From Polyangiaceae bacterium (lineage in GTDB: Bacteria; Myxococcota_A; Polyangia; Polyangiales; Polyangiaceae): a stretch of 43,556 nucleotides of DNA. The DNA lies in assembly GCA_009780955.1 (NCBI GenBank), contig WQZB01000043.1, positions 1 through 43,556 of the forward strand. The letters run 5' to 3'. The notes under the pieces are model-generated. The model did not search any database. It was not told where the DNA came from and saw nothing but the letters and a program-made list of their open reading frames with translations. The first letter of the stretch is position 1. Each line of letters starts with the position of its first letter. Below, piece by piece: positions 8,048 to 18,552 of this stretch. The translations under genes were made by a program, and so were the position numbers.

Positions 8048-8419
8048 TCACATTCTACGTTTGCTACGTTTGGCATCGATCTCTTCGAGCTTTCGACGGC
8101 CGCTCGCGACAATTTCGCGAGGGTTCAAATGAGGCGAGTATAGCGGCGTGAAATCCGGGCGATCAAGCGGGCCCTTTGCCATTTTCGACGTTGAGCCACC
8201 GAAAACGAAAATTCCGTGCCGCGTATGCAGCCGGGACAGCGGTGATCGTCGCGGCATAGGCGACAAAGGTGACAGGACGCGGCAGGCACGAGACGCTGAG
8301 CTTGTAGTGCCGCTAACTGATGGATCTTTCCAGGAACGCTGGATGCGTAATCCCACAAGGATTCGACATTCGACCGTGGCAGTGTAGCGCGGTTTTCCGC
8401 CCGATTGTGTTACGGTCAC
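8048..8419 (-). CDS. Doubtful small ORF upstream of the GltJ-like gene
   Basis: The only gap above 300 nt in the window (8033-8423) contains no recognised gene. A minus-strand frame from a GTG at 8419 to TGA at 8048 would give about 123 residues, ending 15 nt before the GltJ-like start, an operon-like spacing. Its C-terminus (LNPREIVASGRRKLEEIDAK) looks protein-like, but the middle is Ser/Arg/Pro-rich with no clear codon bias, the frame continues upstream antisense to the OmpA gene, and there is no convincing ribosome site. It may equally be an untranslated divergent promoter region. Confidence 0.2.
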   Translation of the reverse strand: MTVTQSGGKPRYTATVECRILVGLRIQRSWKDPSVSGTTSSASRACRVLSPLSPMPRRSPLSRLHTRHGIFVFGGSTSKMAKGPLDRPDFTPLYSPHLNPREIVASGRRKLEEIDAKRSKRRM

Positions 8420-8495
8420 GTATGTGAGCGAGCAGGTCGGATACTTCTTGAATTCAAGCTTGGTCGACGGGAAAACGGCACCCTGCACACCCTGC

Positions 8496-10169
<1,674 letters not shown>

Positions 10170-10194
10170 TCTTCGAGGTCGAGGTGGTTGGCGT

Positions 10195-10258
10195 GTAGGG
10201 GCGCGATTCATCGCGCCCTCGGGATCCGTCGGTCGGGCGCCATAAATGGCGCCCCTAC
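10195..10258. repeat. Composite GTAGGGGC-ended element (type 2, opposite orientation)
   Basis: 64 nt with palindromic arms GCGCGATTCATCGCGCC and GGCGCCATAAATGGCGCC around a core ATCCGTCGGTCG, ending in GCCCCTAC. It is inverted relative to 6133-6212. It lies between the convergent OmpA and prfB genes. Confidence 0.75.
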
Positions 10259-10282
10259 GAATGTGCGTTGTAAGGACACGCC

Positions 10283-11423
10283 TTAATCTTCGAGGTCGTC
10301 GTTGCCGGCGCCTTTTTTGAGGGTGGCGCCGGCCGCGGCTAATAAGTAGGCCTCGATGAACGCGTCGAGATCGCCATCGAGCACGCCATCGACGTTGCCG
10401 ACCTCGTGGCCCGTTCGCAGATCCTTCACCAGGCGGTAGGGCGCAAGCACGTAGCTGCGGATTTGATTGCCCCAAGCAATTTGCGTTTTGCTTGCCTGGT
10501 AGGCGGCCGCTTGCTCTTCGCGCTTCGCCATTTCCATTTCATAAAGCTTTGCTTTGATCATTTTCAAAGCCGTGCGGCGGTTCTGCAGCTGCGAGCGTTC
10601 GGCACGGCAGACGACCACAATCCCACTGGGGATGTGTTTCATGCGCACCGCGGTTTCGACCTTGTTTACGTTTTGGCCGCCTTTGCCGCCGGCGCGCATC
10701 GTTGTGGTTTCGAGATCTTCGTCTTTCACGACGATGTCGATTTCGTCTTCGATGTCAGGCGTGACCTCGATGGCTGCGAACGATGTTTGACGGCGGGCAT
10801 TGGCGTCGAACGGTGAAATGCGCACAAGGCGGTGCACGCCGATTTCGCTGCGGAGGTAGCCAAAGGCGTGGTCGCCGGCAACGGTGATGGAGCAGTCGTT
10901 GATGCCTGCTTCTTCGCCTTCTTCGTAGTCGACGATTTCGGTTTTGTAGCCTCGGCGTTCAGCCCAGCGCAAAAACATGCGCATAAGCATTTTCGCCCAG
11001 TCTTTTGCGTCGACGCCGCCTGCGCCGGAATGAATGCTGAGAATGGCGTTGGCGTGATCGACTGGGCCTGCGAGCATGCGGCCCAGCTCGGCTGACCGCA
11101 GACGCGCCTCGAGCTCTGGCAGACTGTGCTCGACTTCTGCGACCACCGAGTCGTCTTTCTCGGAGACACCGAGCTCGATGAGTTCTTTTGCGTCGTCGAT
11201 GTCGCGGGTAAGTTTCTCGATTGCAATAACCTGCTGTTCAACGCTCGAGCGCTTGCGCGTGACGATTTGCGCCTTCTTTGCGTCGTCCCAGAAACCAGGG
11301 GCGAGCGTGGCGTCGTTCAGACGTTCGATTTCTTTTTTCAGCTTTGGAACGTCAAAGATGCCCCCTTAGCGTCATCAGACGCCTTTGGAGATCTTCAAGT
11401 GCATCGCGCGATTCAGCCAGCAT
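10283..11423 (-). CDS. prfB: Peptide chain release factor 2, with programmed +1 frameshift
   Basis: RF2 releases peptides at UGA and UAA codons. The gene is in two frames: ATG 11423 opens a 23-codon leader frame ([20 protein letters not shown]...) that ends at UGA 11354-11352. A +1 shift at CTT (11357-11355), skipping T11354, resumes at GAC 11353 and runs to 10283. The total is about 379 residues, usual for RF2. The main frame has [14 protein letters not shown] with the SPF anticodon-like tripeptide and the [20 protein letters not shown] stretch with the catalytic GGQ, both diagnostic. An internal GTG at 11146 gives a truncated frame that is not a real start. The leader matches the position and length of the E. 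coli leader. The protein regulates its own synthesis through UGA readthrough competition. Confidence 0.95.
11351..11366 (-). promoter_or_regulatory. prfB: prfB programmed +1 frameshift site
   Basis: On the minus strand AGGGGG (11366-11361) is followed by CAT, then CTT TGA C (11357-11351). This reproduces the known bacterial prfB recoding element: an internal Shine-Dalgarno-like sequence three bases before the slippery CUU, an in-frame UGA, and a following C that weakens termination. Low RF2 favours the +1 shift and restores RF2 synthesis. Confidence 0.95.
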
Positions 11424-11500
11424 GATCCGCACCCAATGCCTTTTTGCGAGGCACACGTCAAGCGCGTCGGCAGACGCGCTTGCCTGTGCGCATGCGCTGT

Positions 11501-12514
11501 TCAAGGCTTGCCTGCATCCCCGGCATGCGCACGGGATATGGAGAACCACCCGTTTGTCAGCACGTCGAGCGTTGCTTCTGCCTCCATCACATGAAGGGCG
11601 AGCTCGGCTTGATCCATGGGGCTTTTGCCGGGATCGTGCTCGGCATCGCGCTGCAGAAGCAACGCGCGTTGCCAGTGGAACAGTGCATCGAGAACCTTTG
11701 CCGCGACGTGCGCGCGGGTGTCTTGGCGACGAAGCCGCAGTCGCTCGAAGGCAGGCTCGTCGCCAGAGTAAATGAGGCGATCGAGCCGCCAAGTGAGGCG
11801 CGCCTCGAGATCCATTTGTCCGCCAGCGGAATCGCGGAGACGTGCCGAATCGTCCGTGGTTGTCGTGTCAGTGTAGAGGCGCACGTCGTTGTAACGGACA
11901 GCGCGAAGGCGCAGTTCCGGTAAGAGCGCGCTCCAACGCGCACGAGAGACGATAGCATCGACGTTGGCGTCGTCGGTGCCCACGCCAGCGGCTCGCAGAG
12001 CCGCGGCAACGCACGAGCGCGCGAGCTCGGGAGAGAGCGTAAGGCGTGGGGTCGGCGCCGCAGCCGACGGTGTGGGAGTAGCCGGTGCGGGCGTTGCGGC
12101 AGGTGCGGGTGCGGCCGAGGATTTTTGCTGCTGCTGCTGCGGTGCTGGTTTCGAATCAGCCGCCAACGTGGCGTGGCGTAGTTTCGGGCGCGCGATTCGA
12201 TCGAGCGGGATCCCGAGCACCACGAATCCGCCAATTTCGTGAGTGCCTGTCTCCCATTGGCGAGAAAAGCCGAGGACCGACACGAAGGCGTGCCCGAGAT
12301 GTGCGCTGGGTGCACCGCGCAATGCCGAAACGCTCGTGGCATTCGTATCTGGATCGATGAGATCGTAGGTGTCGATGTCTCCATCGGCCAGCGCGTCTTC
12401 GGCGGACCACGACGACGGTGATGCGCGTGCGTCAGGGGCTCGAGCCACTAACCCCAGGGTGGCGAGAACGAACGAAATTCCAAACGGCAAAATTTTGAGT
12501 TTTGTGGTGTGCAT
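11501..12514 (-). CDS. Secreted protein of unknown function
   Basis: 337 residues from ATG 12514, chosen because it opens a clear signal peptide (MHTTKLKILPFGISFVLATLG ending near PDARAS). The open frame upstream of it is Arg/Cys-rich and non-coding in character. After a 90-residue N-terminal part with DGDIDTYDLIDPDTN come a Gln/Ala/Pro-rich linker (poly-Gln run followed by Ala-Pro-Ala-Thr-Pro repeats) and a C-terminal helical region with many Arg/Leu heptad-like stretches (LEARLTWRLDRLIYS ... RLRLRRQDTRAHVAAKV). I recognise no family. The helices recall a periplasmic coiled hairpin, but this is only an impression. It ends 77 nt before prfB starts on the same strand and is divergent from the phosphate uptake genes. 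Confidence 0.65.
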   Translation of the reverse strand: MHTTKLKILPFGISFVLATLGLVARAPDARASPSSWSAEDALADGDIDTYDLIDPDTNATSVSALRGAPSAHLGHAFVSVLGFSRQWETGTHEIGGFVVLGIPLDRIARPKLRHATLAADSKPAPQQQQQKSSAAPAPAATPAPATPTPSAAAPTPRLTLSPELARSCVAAALRAAGVGTDDANVDAIVSRARWSALLPELRLRAVRYNDVRLYTDTTTTDDSARLRDSAGGQMDLEARLTWRLDRLIYSGDEPAFERLRLRRQDTRAHVAAKVLDALFHWQRALLLQRDAEHDPGKSPMDQAELALHVMEAEATLDVLTNGWFSISRAHAGDAGKP

Positions 12515-12594
12515 GCGGCGGGTGAAAACAAATGCCGTGCCGGGATGAAGAACATGAAATTTGCCGAAAATTTGTCGAATTTTGCCTGATTCGC

Positions 12595-12631
12595 ACTGTC
12601 GCCGACAGTTTTTGGGGTGTCGCCGACAGTT
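12595..12631. promoter_or_regulatory. Two dyads spaced 21 nt, candidate operator
   Basis: ACTGTCGCCGACAGT at 12595-12609 is a perfect 7-1-7 dyad. A second copy, TGTCGCCGACAGTT, lies at 12618-12631, exactly 21 nt further, i.e. two helical turns on the same DNA face. They sit in the 285-nt divergent region between the secreted protein (12514) and the DUF47-PiT pair (12800). A regulator-binding site is inferred; no regulator is encoded nearby. Confidence 0.5.
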
Positions 12632-12799
12632 GCGCATGTGCGAGAGGCTCTGCCATCGACGAGAGATTGTCCATTCCGCTCCGATTGCGGCTAGATTGCG
12701 CTGCACCTTGATGATGATCGCGACGCGAAGGGCAGTAGGTGGCGCACAGCAGCATCGCCGTCGTGCCATGATTTTTCGGTTGGGCGGATGGGGGGATTG

Positions 12800-13441
12800 A
12801 TGGGCATTCAAGACATCGTCCGATTCCTCTTGCCAAAGGAAGACCATTTCTACGACTATTTAGAGCGCCAGGCGCAGTTTGCTCACATGGGGGCTGCTGC
12901 GATGGCCCGCTTTTCTGAAAACGGCGCGACCGCCCACCAGGCGCGCGACGCCGTGCAGGACTTCGAGCATGCTGGCGACCAGGTTGTCCACGAGATGGAA
13001 GAGGCACTCGCGAAAACGTTCGTGACGCCGATCGATCGCGAAGATCTCCAGAAGCTGTCGTCCGAGCTTGACACCGTTCTCGACCTTGCGAACGGCGCCA
13101 TTCGCGCGTGCGTCATGCTTGGCGTGGAAAAGCCCACCGAACCCATGTCGAAGCTCATTCAGCTTCTGGTGCGCTGCACTGAGAAGATGGATGAGGCCAT
13201 GCCCAAGCTGCGTAAGCATCAATATAGTGATCTCGTTGAGGCTGCGCGCGATCTTCGCAAACTCGAAAAGGAAGCGGATATCGTATACCGCGACGCCATC
13301 TCGAGGCTTTTCAAAGATCCATTGGCCGATGCGAAAGTCATCATCCGGGAAAAAACCGTGCTCGAAGATCTTGAAAACGCAATCGACCAGTGCGATTCCA
13401 TCGCCGATACGCTCACGAACCTGGCTATAAAAAATGGTTAG
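12800..13441 (+). CDS. DUF47 / PhoU-like accessory protein of a phosphate transporter
   Basis: 213 residues from ATG 12800; GGGGG lies 5 nt upstream, while an ATG at 12788 lacks a ribosome site. The protein is nearly all helical, with the DUF47 (TIGR00153-like) pattern: LLPKEDHFYDYLERQA, FEHAGDQVVHEMEEAL and FVTPIDREDLQKLSSELDTVLDL, and a C-terminal VLEDLENAIDQCDSIADTLTNLAIKNG. Proteins of this family resemble PhoU and accompany PiT permeases, where they are thought to modulate uptake. It overlaps the following permease gene by 8 nt, supporting coupled expression. Cytosolic, with probable metal-binding acidic patches by analogy with PhoU. Confidence 0.9.
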   Translation: MGIQDIVRFLLPKEDHFYDYLERQAQFAHMGAAAMARFSENGATAHQARDAVQDFEHAGDQVVHEMEEALAKTFVTPIDREDLQKLSSELDTVLDLANGAIRACVMLGVEKPTEPMSKLIQLLVRCTEKMDEAMPKLRKHQYSDLVEAARDLRKLEKEADIVYRDAISRLFKDPLADAKVIIREKTVLEDLENAIDQCDSIADTLTNLAIKNG

Positions 13442-14456
13442 CCTGCTCGTGGCCGTGATCATCACGGCCATCGTATTCGATTACATCAATGGATTTCACG
13501 ACGCCGCAAATGCCATTGCAACGGTGGTGTCGACCGGAGTACTGCCTATTCGCACGGCCGTGATGATTGCCGGCGTTTTGAACTTCCTTGGCGCCGTCAC
13601 GGGCACGGAGGTCGCGAAAACCATCGCCTCGGGCTTTGCCGATCCGGGCATTGTCACCCAAACCGTGGTGCTTGCAGCGCTGCTCGGCGCGGTCGCGTGG
13701 AATCTCATTACGTGGTGGTATGGCATTCCGTCGAGCTCGTCGCACGCGCTCATTGGAGGCTTGGCCGGCGCGGTTGTGGCGCAGGCGGGTGTGTCGGCGT
13801 TCAAGTGGTCGGCGCTTTATCATAAAGTGCTCGTGCCGCTGGTTGCCTCTCCCACCATTGGCTTTTTTGTAGCGTTTTTTGTGATGATCGCGCTGCTTTG
13901 GATTGTGCGCCGAAGGCGCTCCGGATGGGTGCATCGGGTTTCGCGCCGCGCGCAGCTCGTGTCTGCGTGCTCCATGGCGTTCGCGCACGGCTCGAACGAC
14001 GCTCAGAAATCGATGGGCATCATTACCCTGGCGCTCGTTGCTTTCGTAAAAGCCGGTCACGCCGGGATGCCTAGCTGGGCGATGCCGCAAGCCGACAACC
14101 ATGTGCCTCTTTGGGTCGTTGTCGTGTGTGCGCTTGCGATTGCTTTCGGAACCATGGCAGGTGGCAAGAAGATCATCAAAACCATGGGAACGAAGATTAT
14201 CCGCATTACGCCGCTTCAAGGCTTTGCCGCCGAAACCGCAGGGGCCGCAACCATTCTTAGTGCAAGCCACTTTGGCGTGCCGGTTTCAACCACCCACTGC
14301 ATCAATGCATGCATCATGGGTGTTGGCGCGAGCAAGCGCGTGAGTGCCGTGCGCTGGGGCGTTGCCGGCAATATCGTAACAGCATGGGTGCTTACCATTC
14401 CGCTCAGTGCTGCGATGGCTTATGTGGCGATGAAGGCTCTTGATATGGTATTTTGA
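13434..14456 (+). CDS. PiT-family inorganic phosphate transporter
   Basis: 340 residues, about ten hydrophobic segments. The two duplicated PiT signatures are present: GFHDAANAIATVVSTG near the N-terminus and FAHGSNDAQKSMGIIT near residue 182, plus GIPSSSSHALIGG and GVPVSTTHCINACIMGVG. PiT proteins import phosphate (or metal-phosphate) using the cation gradient. The gene starts inside the end of the DUF47 gene. It terminates 3 nt from the convergent ABC ATPase gene, leaving no room for a separate terminator. Confidence 0.94.
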   Translation: MVSLLVAVIITAIVFDYINGFHDAANAIATVVSTGVLPIRTAVMIAGVLNFLGAVTGTEVAKTIASGFADPGIVTQTVVLAALLGAVAWNLITWWYGIPSSSSHALIGGLAGAVVAQAGVSAFKWSALYHKVLVPLVASPTIGFFVAFFVMIALLWIVRRRRSGWVHRVSRRAQLVSACSMAFAHGSNDAQKSMGIITLALVAFVKAGHAGMPSWAMPQADNHVPLWVVVVCALAIAFGTMAGGKKIIKTMGTKIIRITPLQGFAAETAGAATILSASHFGVPVSTTHCINACIMGVGASKRVSAVRWGVAGNIVTAWVLTIPLSAAMAYVAMKALDMVF

Positions 14457-14459
14457 TGA

Positions 14460-15545
14460 TCAAACGCGCTCGTGTGTCTTCGCGTTGAACCAAAGAACGC
14501 GCGATTCGTCGATGTCGAGCCACACGCGGCTGCCGGATCGAGCGGCGAAATCGGCTTCGGCGCGGGCCGTGATGCGCGTTGTGCCAACGTCGCCAATCAT
14601 GTCGATGGTTACCCAGGTTTCGCCGCCCATGGGCTCGACGATGTAAACGCGGCCTTCAATCGCGTTGGCCGCGTTAGCCGCGTTGGGCCTCGGGCAGTGA
14701 TGCAGAGCGCGCACGTTTTCCGGGCGTACGGCCGCGAGCACCGATTGCCCGGCGAGAGAGAGTGCTTCGGCAGGGGCGCAAAGGCCAAATGTTTCCGGAG
14801 TGGCGATGTTGATTTGCGGCGAGCCAACGAATCGTGCAACAAATAAGTTTTTGGGATTGCAATAGAGATCACGCGGCGACGCGACTTGCTCGATGACTCC
14901 TGCGTTCAAAACCACCACGCGATCGGAAAGTGTCATGGCTTCGGCCTGGTCGTGCGTGACATAAATGAATGTCGCCTTGAGATCTTCATGGAGCTTCTTC
15001 AGCTCGCCGCGCATTTGTGTGCGAAGTGCAGCGTCGAGGTTTGACAGAGGTTCGTCGAAAAGACAAAGCCGCGGGCGTCGCACGAGCGCGCGCCCAAGAG
15101 CTACGCGCTGCCTTTGGCCGCCGGAGAGCTCTTTGGGCTTTCGCTCGAGCAGCGCGCCTATGCCGAGTCGGTTGGCAGTTTCAACGACGCGCGCCTCGAT
15201 TTCGCGAGCGTTCATTTTCGCGATTTCGAGCGGGAACGCCAGGTTTTTGCGCACGGTCATGTGCGGGTAAAGTGCGTAGCTTTGGAAAACCATGGCAACG
15301 CCGCGGTTTTTCGGTGTTTCATTGGTTACGTCGGTGCCGTCGATCCACACGCGGCCATGGGTGGGTTCTTCGAGACCGGCCATGATGTTCATTAACGTGG
15401 ACTTGCCTGAGCCGCTTGGCCCTACGAAAGTCACAAATTCGCCGTCTTCAATCGTTAAATCAATGCCTGCAAGTACCCGGGTACCGCGGAAAGTCTTTTG
15501 AAGGCGTTCGAGTCGTACGGATGCCAACGTTTCATCCCTTCTCAT
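14460..15545 (-). CDS. ABC transporter ATPase, MalK/UgpC type
   Basis: 361 residues. Walker A GPSGSGKST (42-50), Q-loop Gln88, signature LSGGQRQR (140-147), Walker B LCLFDEP (160-166) and switch His198 in VTHDQAEAM. A C-terminal regulatory TOBE-type domain of about 120 residues (from ~240) is present, as in carbohydrate importers of the CUT1 class. It energises the adjacent permeases. ATG 15545 overlaps the stop of the second permease (ATGA), so the four-gene unit is tightly coupled. Confidence 0.93.
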   Translation of the reverse strand: MRRDETLASVRLERLQKTFRGTRVLAGIDLTIEDGEFVTFVGPSGSGKSTLMNIMAGLEEPTHGRVWIDGTDVTNETPKNRGVAMVFQSYALYPHMTVRKNLAFPLEIAKMNAREIEARVVETANRLGIGALLERKPKELSGGQRQRVALGRALVRRPRLCLFDEPLSNLDAALRTQMRGELKKLHEDLKATFIYVTHDQAEAMTLSDRVVVLNAGVIEQVASPRDLYCNPKNLFVARFVGSPQINIATPETFGLCAPAEALSLAGQSVLAAVRPENVRALHHCPRPNAANAANAIEGRVYIVEPMGGETWVTIDMIGDVGTTRITARAEADFAARSGSRVWLDIDESRVLWFNAKTHERV

Positions 15546-16366
15546 CCCTTTACTGCGCCGGCAGTAAGAGCCCTGACGATTTTGCGTTGAAAAGTGACGG
15601 CGACAACAACAAGAGGCAAGGTGGAGATGATGCTTGCCGCGGCGATGTCGCCCCAGGGCTCCGTGTGCTCGCCAGCAAAGAGGCTAATGGCAACCGGAAT
15701 CGTGCGCTTGTCGGGCGATGAAAGAAACGTAAGCGCATAAAGAAATTCATTATACGCGAAGATAAATGTAAGGATGGCGGCGGTTGCGATGCCTGGCATT
15801 GCGAGCGGCAAGAGAACTTTGCGGAATGCCGAAAACATCGAACACCCGTCGATGCGCGCGGCGAGATACAGATCGTCGGGAATGTCTTGGAAGAAACCGG
15901 TGAGGATCCAGAGGGCGAGTGGCAACGCGAATGTCGTGTACGGGATCGTGAGGCCCAAAAGAGAATCGAGCAAACCAGCTCTGCGAAGCGCGAGGTAAAG
16001 CGGCGACACGGTGGCAATGGGCGGGAACATGGAGATGGCAAGGGCTGCGGCGAGTAGCAACCTTTTCCCGCGGACGCGAAGCTTTACGATCGCAAAAGCC
16101 GCAGGTGCAGCGATGGCCAGCGACACAACCGTGACGACCGATGAAACGACGATGCTGTTTTGCACGACATGCATGAACGGCCGCCCGGCAAGGGCGCTTG
16201 CATAATGATCGAGCGTGAGTGTGCTTGGCAGCCCCGTGCGAGCGATGTCGCGGTCGGGTGTCAGCGACGTGATGGCTTGAAACACAAATGGACCAACGCA
16301 AAAGCTCATGGCTGCGAAAACGGCGAGCATCAGGCCGGCGCGAGCGAGCGGTGATCGTGATGTCAC
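15542..16366 (-). CDS. Sugar ABC transporter permease, MalG type
   Basis: 274 residues starting at GTG 16366, which overlaps the preceding permease stop as GTGA; the open frame upstream of this is antisense-type noise. Six hydrophobic segments, a periplasmic loop after the first (DRDIARTGLPSTLTLDHYASAL), and the EAA loop AARIDGCSMFSAFRKVLLPLAMPGI that contacts the ATPase. The pattern is that of a CUT1 inner-membrane subunit. It pairs with the MalF-type permease directly upstream. Confidence 0.92.
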   Translation of the reverse strand: MTSRSPLARAGLMLAVFAAMSFCVGPFVFQAITSLTPDRDIARTGLPSTLTLDHYASALAGRPFMHVVQNSIVVSSVVTVVSLAIAAPAAFAIVKLRVRGKRLLLAAALAISMFPPIATVSPLYLALRRAGLLDSLLGLTIPYTTFALPLALWILTGFFQDIPDDLYLAARIDGCSMFSAFRKVLLPLAMPGIATAAILTFIFAYNEFLYALTFLSSPDKRTIPVAISLFAGEHTEPWGDIAAASIISTLPLVVVAVTFQRKIVRALTAGAVKG

Positions 16367-17238
16367 GAGCGCTGACTCCTTGACGGCATACCGAGCATAC
16401 GTATGTAAATTGCACTTATTGCCATCACGCACAGAAACGTGGCAACCGCAAGGGTCGAGCCATAGCCGAAGTCGCCCGAGCGCATGAGCATTTTGTACGC
16501 ATAGATGGAGAGCGTTTCGGTCGTGTTGGCCGGGCCCCCACCGGTGAGCACGTAAACCGCGTCGAAAATGCGAAATGCGTCGAGCGTGCGGAAAACCAAG
16601 ACGACCACGAGGGTCGGTCGCAACAGCGGCAACGTGATGAAAAAGAATGTCCGCCAAGAGGACGCGCCGTCAACAGCCGCGGCTTTGTATAAAACCGTTG
16701 GGATGGTCTCGAGCCCGGCGAACAAAAGCAGTGCAACGAACGGCGTTGTTTTCCACACGTCAACGAGAATGGCCGCATGCATGGCGTATCCGGGCATGCC
16801 GAGCCAATTGATGTCTGAGTTAGGAAGAGTTCGGGAAATAAGGCCGTATTCAGGATTCCATATCCAACTCCACATCTTGGCGGAAACGACTGTGGGAATA
16901 GCCCACGGAATGAGAATAGCCGCGCGAAATAGCTTTTGACCGCGAAACGAGGTGTGAAGAAGCAGCGCAAAGCCAAGGCCGAGCAGAAGCTCGATTATCA
17001 CGGCAACAACGGTGAAGTATGTGGTGTTGCCAAGAGCCGTCCAGAAGCGCGGATCGCGAACGAGGAATGCGTAGTTTGACAGACCTACGAAATGGTCTTC
17101 GTGGAAGACGATGACAACACGGCGCAAACTAATCCACGCGGCCAGGATCATGGGGTAGACCGCGACAACGACAAGCACGATGACCGTCGGCAGAACGAAG
17201 AAGTAACCCCGCCGGTCTTCGCTTCGTGTGCGAGTCAT
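16363..17238 (-). CDS. Sugar ABC transporter permease, MalF type
   Basis: 291 residues, six predicted membrane segments, and a short N-terminus (MTRTRSEDRRGYFFVLPT) like LacF/UgpA/SugA subunits rather than the long MalF of enterobacteria. The EAA loop is AAAVDGASSWRTFFFITLPLLRP, and DAVYVLTGGGPANTTETLSIYAYK is typical of CUT1 permeases. Its ATG overlaps the binding-protein stop by 4 nt, and its stop overlaps the next permease start. Confidence 0.93.
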   Translation of the reverse strand: MTRTRSEDRRGYFFVLPTVIVLVVVAVYPMILAAWISLRRVVIVFHEDHFVGLSNYAFLVRDPRFWTALGNTTYFTVVAVIIELLLGLGFALLLHTSFRGQKLFRAAILIPWAIPTVVSAKMWSWIWNPEYGLISRTLPNSDINWLGMPGYAMHAAILVDVWKTTPFVALLLFAGLETIPTVLYKAAAVDGASSWRTFFFITLPLLRPTLVVVLVFRTLDAFRIFDAVYVLTGGGPANTTETLSIYAYKMLMRSGDFGYGSTLAVATFLCVMAISAIYIRMLGMPSRSQRS

Positions 17239-18500
17239 TGCGCAATCCTGTCGATTGTCAACTGCGCGCGGCCGAAGGCAACAGGGGTTGAGCGGATCCC
17301 TGTCACGGCAGCGGAGAACTCACTCTCGATGATGTCGCTGATCATGTTGTAGTAGGCGGTGACGGGGCGCGGCCGAGAGCGCGCGACGATCGGGTAAAGG
17401 CTTGCGATGAAGGGCGCTTGGGTTTTCAAGCGCTCGTCGGTGTATGCCGCTTTTCTGGGCGGAGGCTGGCCATTCGCAACGGCGAAAGCGATGTTTGCGT
17501 CGAGCGATGTCATGGTTCGCACCAAGTCGATCGACGCAGCAAAATGCGATTGGGGTGCGGCCGCGTTGATCACGAGCTGTCCGCCGCCAAGCGCACCGAA
17601 GCCGGGTTCGCCCGTGGTGGTTGGCAACGGGGCAACGCCGATTTTGCCGCGCACAGGTGAATCCTCTTTCTGCAACTCAGTCCACGCGTATGGCCAGTTG
17701 CGCATGAAAACGGCGCGGCCTTGCTCAAAGACGCGGCGCGAGTCTTCCTCCATCGCGCTTGTGACAGACTTGGGGCTTGTGCCGCGATCGAGAAGGCCGC
17801 GCAAGAAATCGAGACCAGCGCGCGCCTGGGGCGTGTCGAGCGTGACTCGATCACCCTGCATGGTCACGCCTCCATGACCCCAGATCGACTCGAAGCCATT
17901 GCAGATAAGCCCCTCGTATTGACGCGCCTGCCAAAGATAACCGAACAGCGATGGATCGTTGTGCTTTGCCAAGTTCGCAAAGCTTTCGAGCTCGTCGTAG
18001 GTGCGCGGAGGGCGCGAGACGAGGTCGGTGCGGTAGTAGAGCAAGCCTACGTCGACGTACCAAGGCACGGCGAAAGTGCGACCGCCGACGATAACGGCGC
18101 GCGCCGAGCCTTCGATGAAGTCTCGCTCGATGTCGGCGGGAGGAAACGCGTCCGACAGATCGCGCAGGAAGCCTGCACGCGCAAACTCTGGGATCCAGAT
18201 GATGTCGGCAACGAAGACGTCGATGTCGCGGCTTTGGGCGGCAAGCGCGGTGAAATAATACTGATGCGTGAGGTCGGCGGCGTTCGGCAGCACCTCGGTC
18301 ATCAAGTCGACCTCGGGGTGCGCGCGTGTGAAGCTCGCGAGCCGCTCGCGAAACTCAGAAGTATTGCCAACCATTGGCCGGTGCTTGAAGACGATGCGGA
18401 CCTTGCCGGTGCGATTGTCAGGGTCGGGGGCGTGCTGGCAGCCCTGCACCGCTAAGCCAAGGGCGACGCAAGTGAAGATGACGCCCAGACCTTTACCCAT
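17235..18500 (-). CDS. Extracellular sugar-binding lipoprotein of an ABC importer
   Basis: 421 residues; signal peptide with lipobox AVQGC (Cys21). The body is a family-1 solute-binding protein: DVFVADIIWIPEFARAGFLRDLS, VPWYVDVGLLYYRTDL, FRNWPYAWTEL-type and GALGGGQLVINAAAPQ stretches resemble trehalose/maltose-binding proteins of the ThuE/LpqY group. Together with the three following genes this would be a complete CUT1 importer. The substrate cannot be read from the sequence; a disaccharide such as trehalose or maltose is a guess from resemblance. No regulator or glycosidase lies next to it. Confidence 0.9.
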   Translation of the reverse strand: MGKGLGVIFTCVALGLAVQGCQHAPDPDNRTGKVRIVFKHRPMVGNTSEFRERLASFTRAHPEVDLMTEVLPNAADLTHQYYFTALAAQSRDIDVFVADIIWIPEFARAGFLRDLSDAFPPADIERDFIEGSARAVIVGGRTFAVPWYVDVGLLYYRTDLVSRPPRTYDELESFANLAKHNDPSLFGYLWQARQYEGLICNGFESIWGHGGVTMQGDRVTLDTPQARAGLDFLRGLLDRGTSPKSVTSAMEEDSRRVFEQGRAVFMRNWPYAWTELQKEDSPVRGKIGVAPLPTTTGEPGFGALGGGQLVINAAAPQSHFAASIDLVRTMTSLDANIAFAVANGQPPPRKAAYTDERLKTQAPFIASLYPIVARSRPRPVTAYYNMISDIIESEFSAAVTGIRSTPVAFGRAQLTIDRIAQ

Positions 18501-18552
18501 GCTTCGCGCGCGGAAGCTAGGGACGGAGCATTACGATGGCGAGTGAGTCCGG

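Noticed and set aside
11352..11792. 146-residue minus-strand ORF as a separate gene
   Set aside because: Only its last 23 codons are real: they are the leader of prfB before the +1 frameshift. The rest overlaps the secreted protein gene in another frame.
12595..12631. Classical Pho box
   Set aside because: CTGTC occurs, but the site is an inverted repeat spaced 21 nt instead of direct repeats with 11-nt period, so it is listed only as an unassigned operator candidate.
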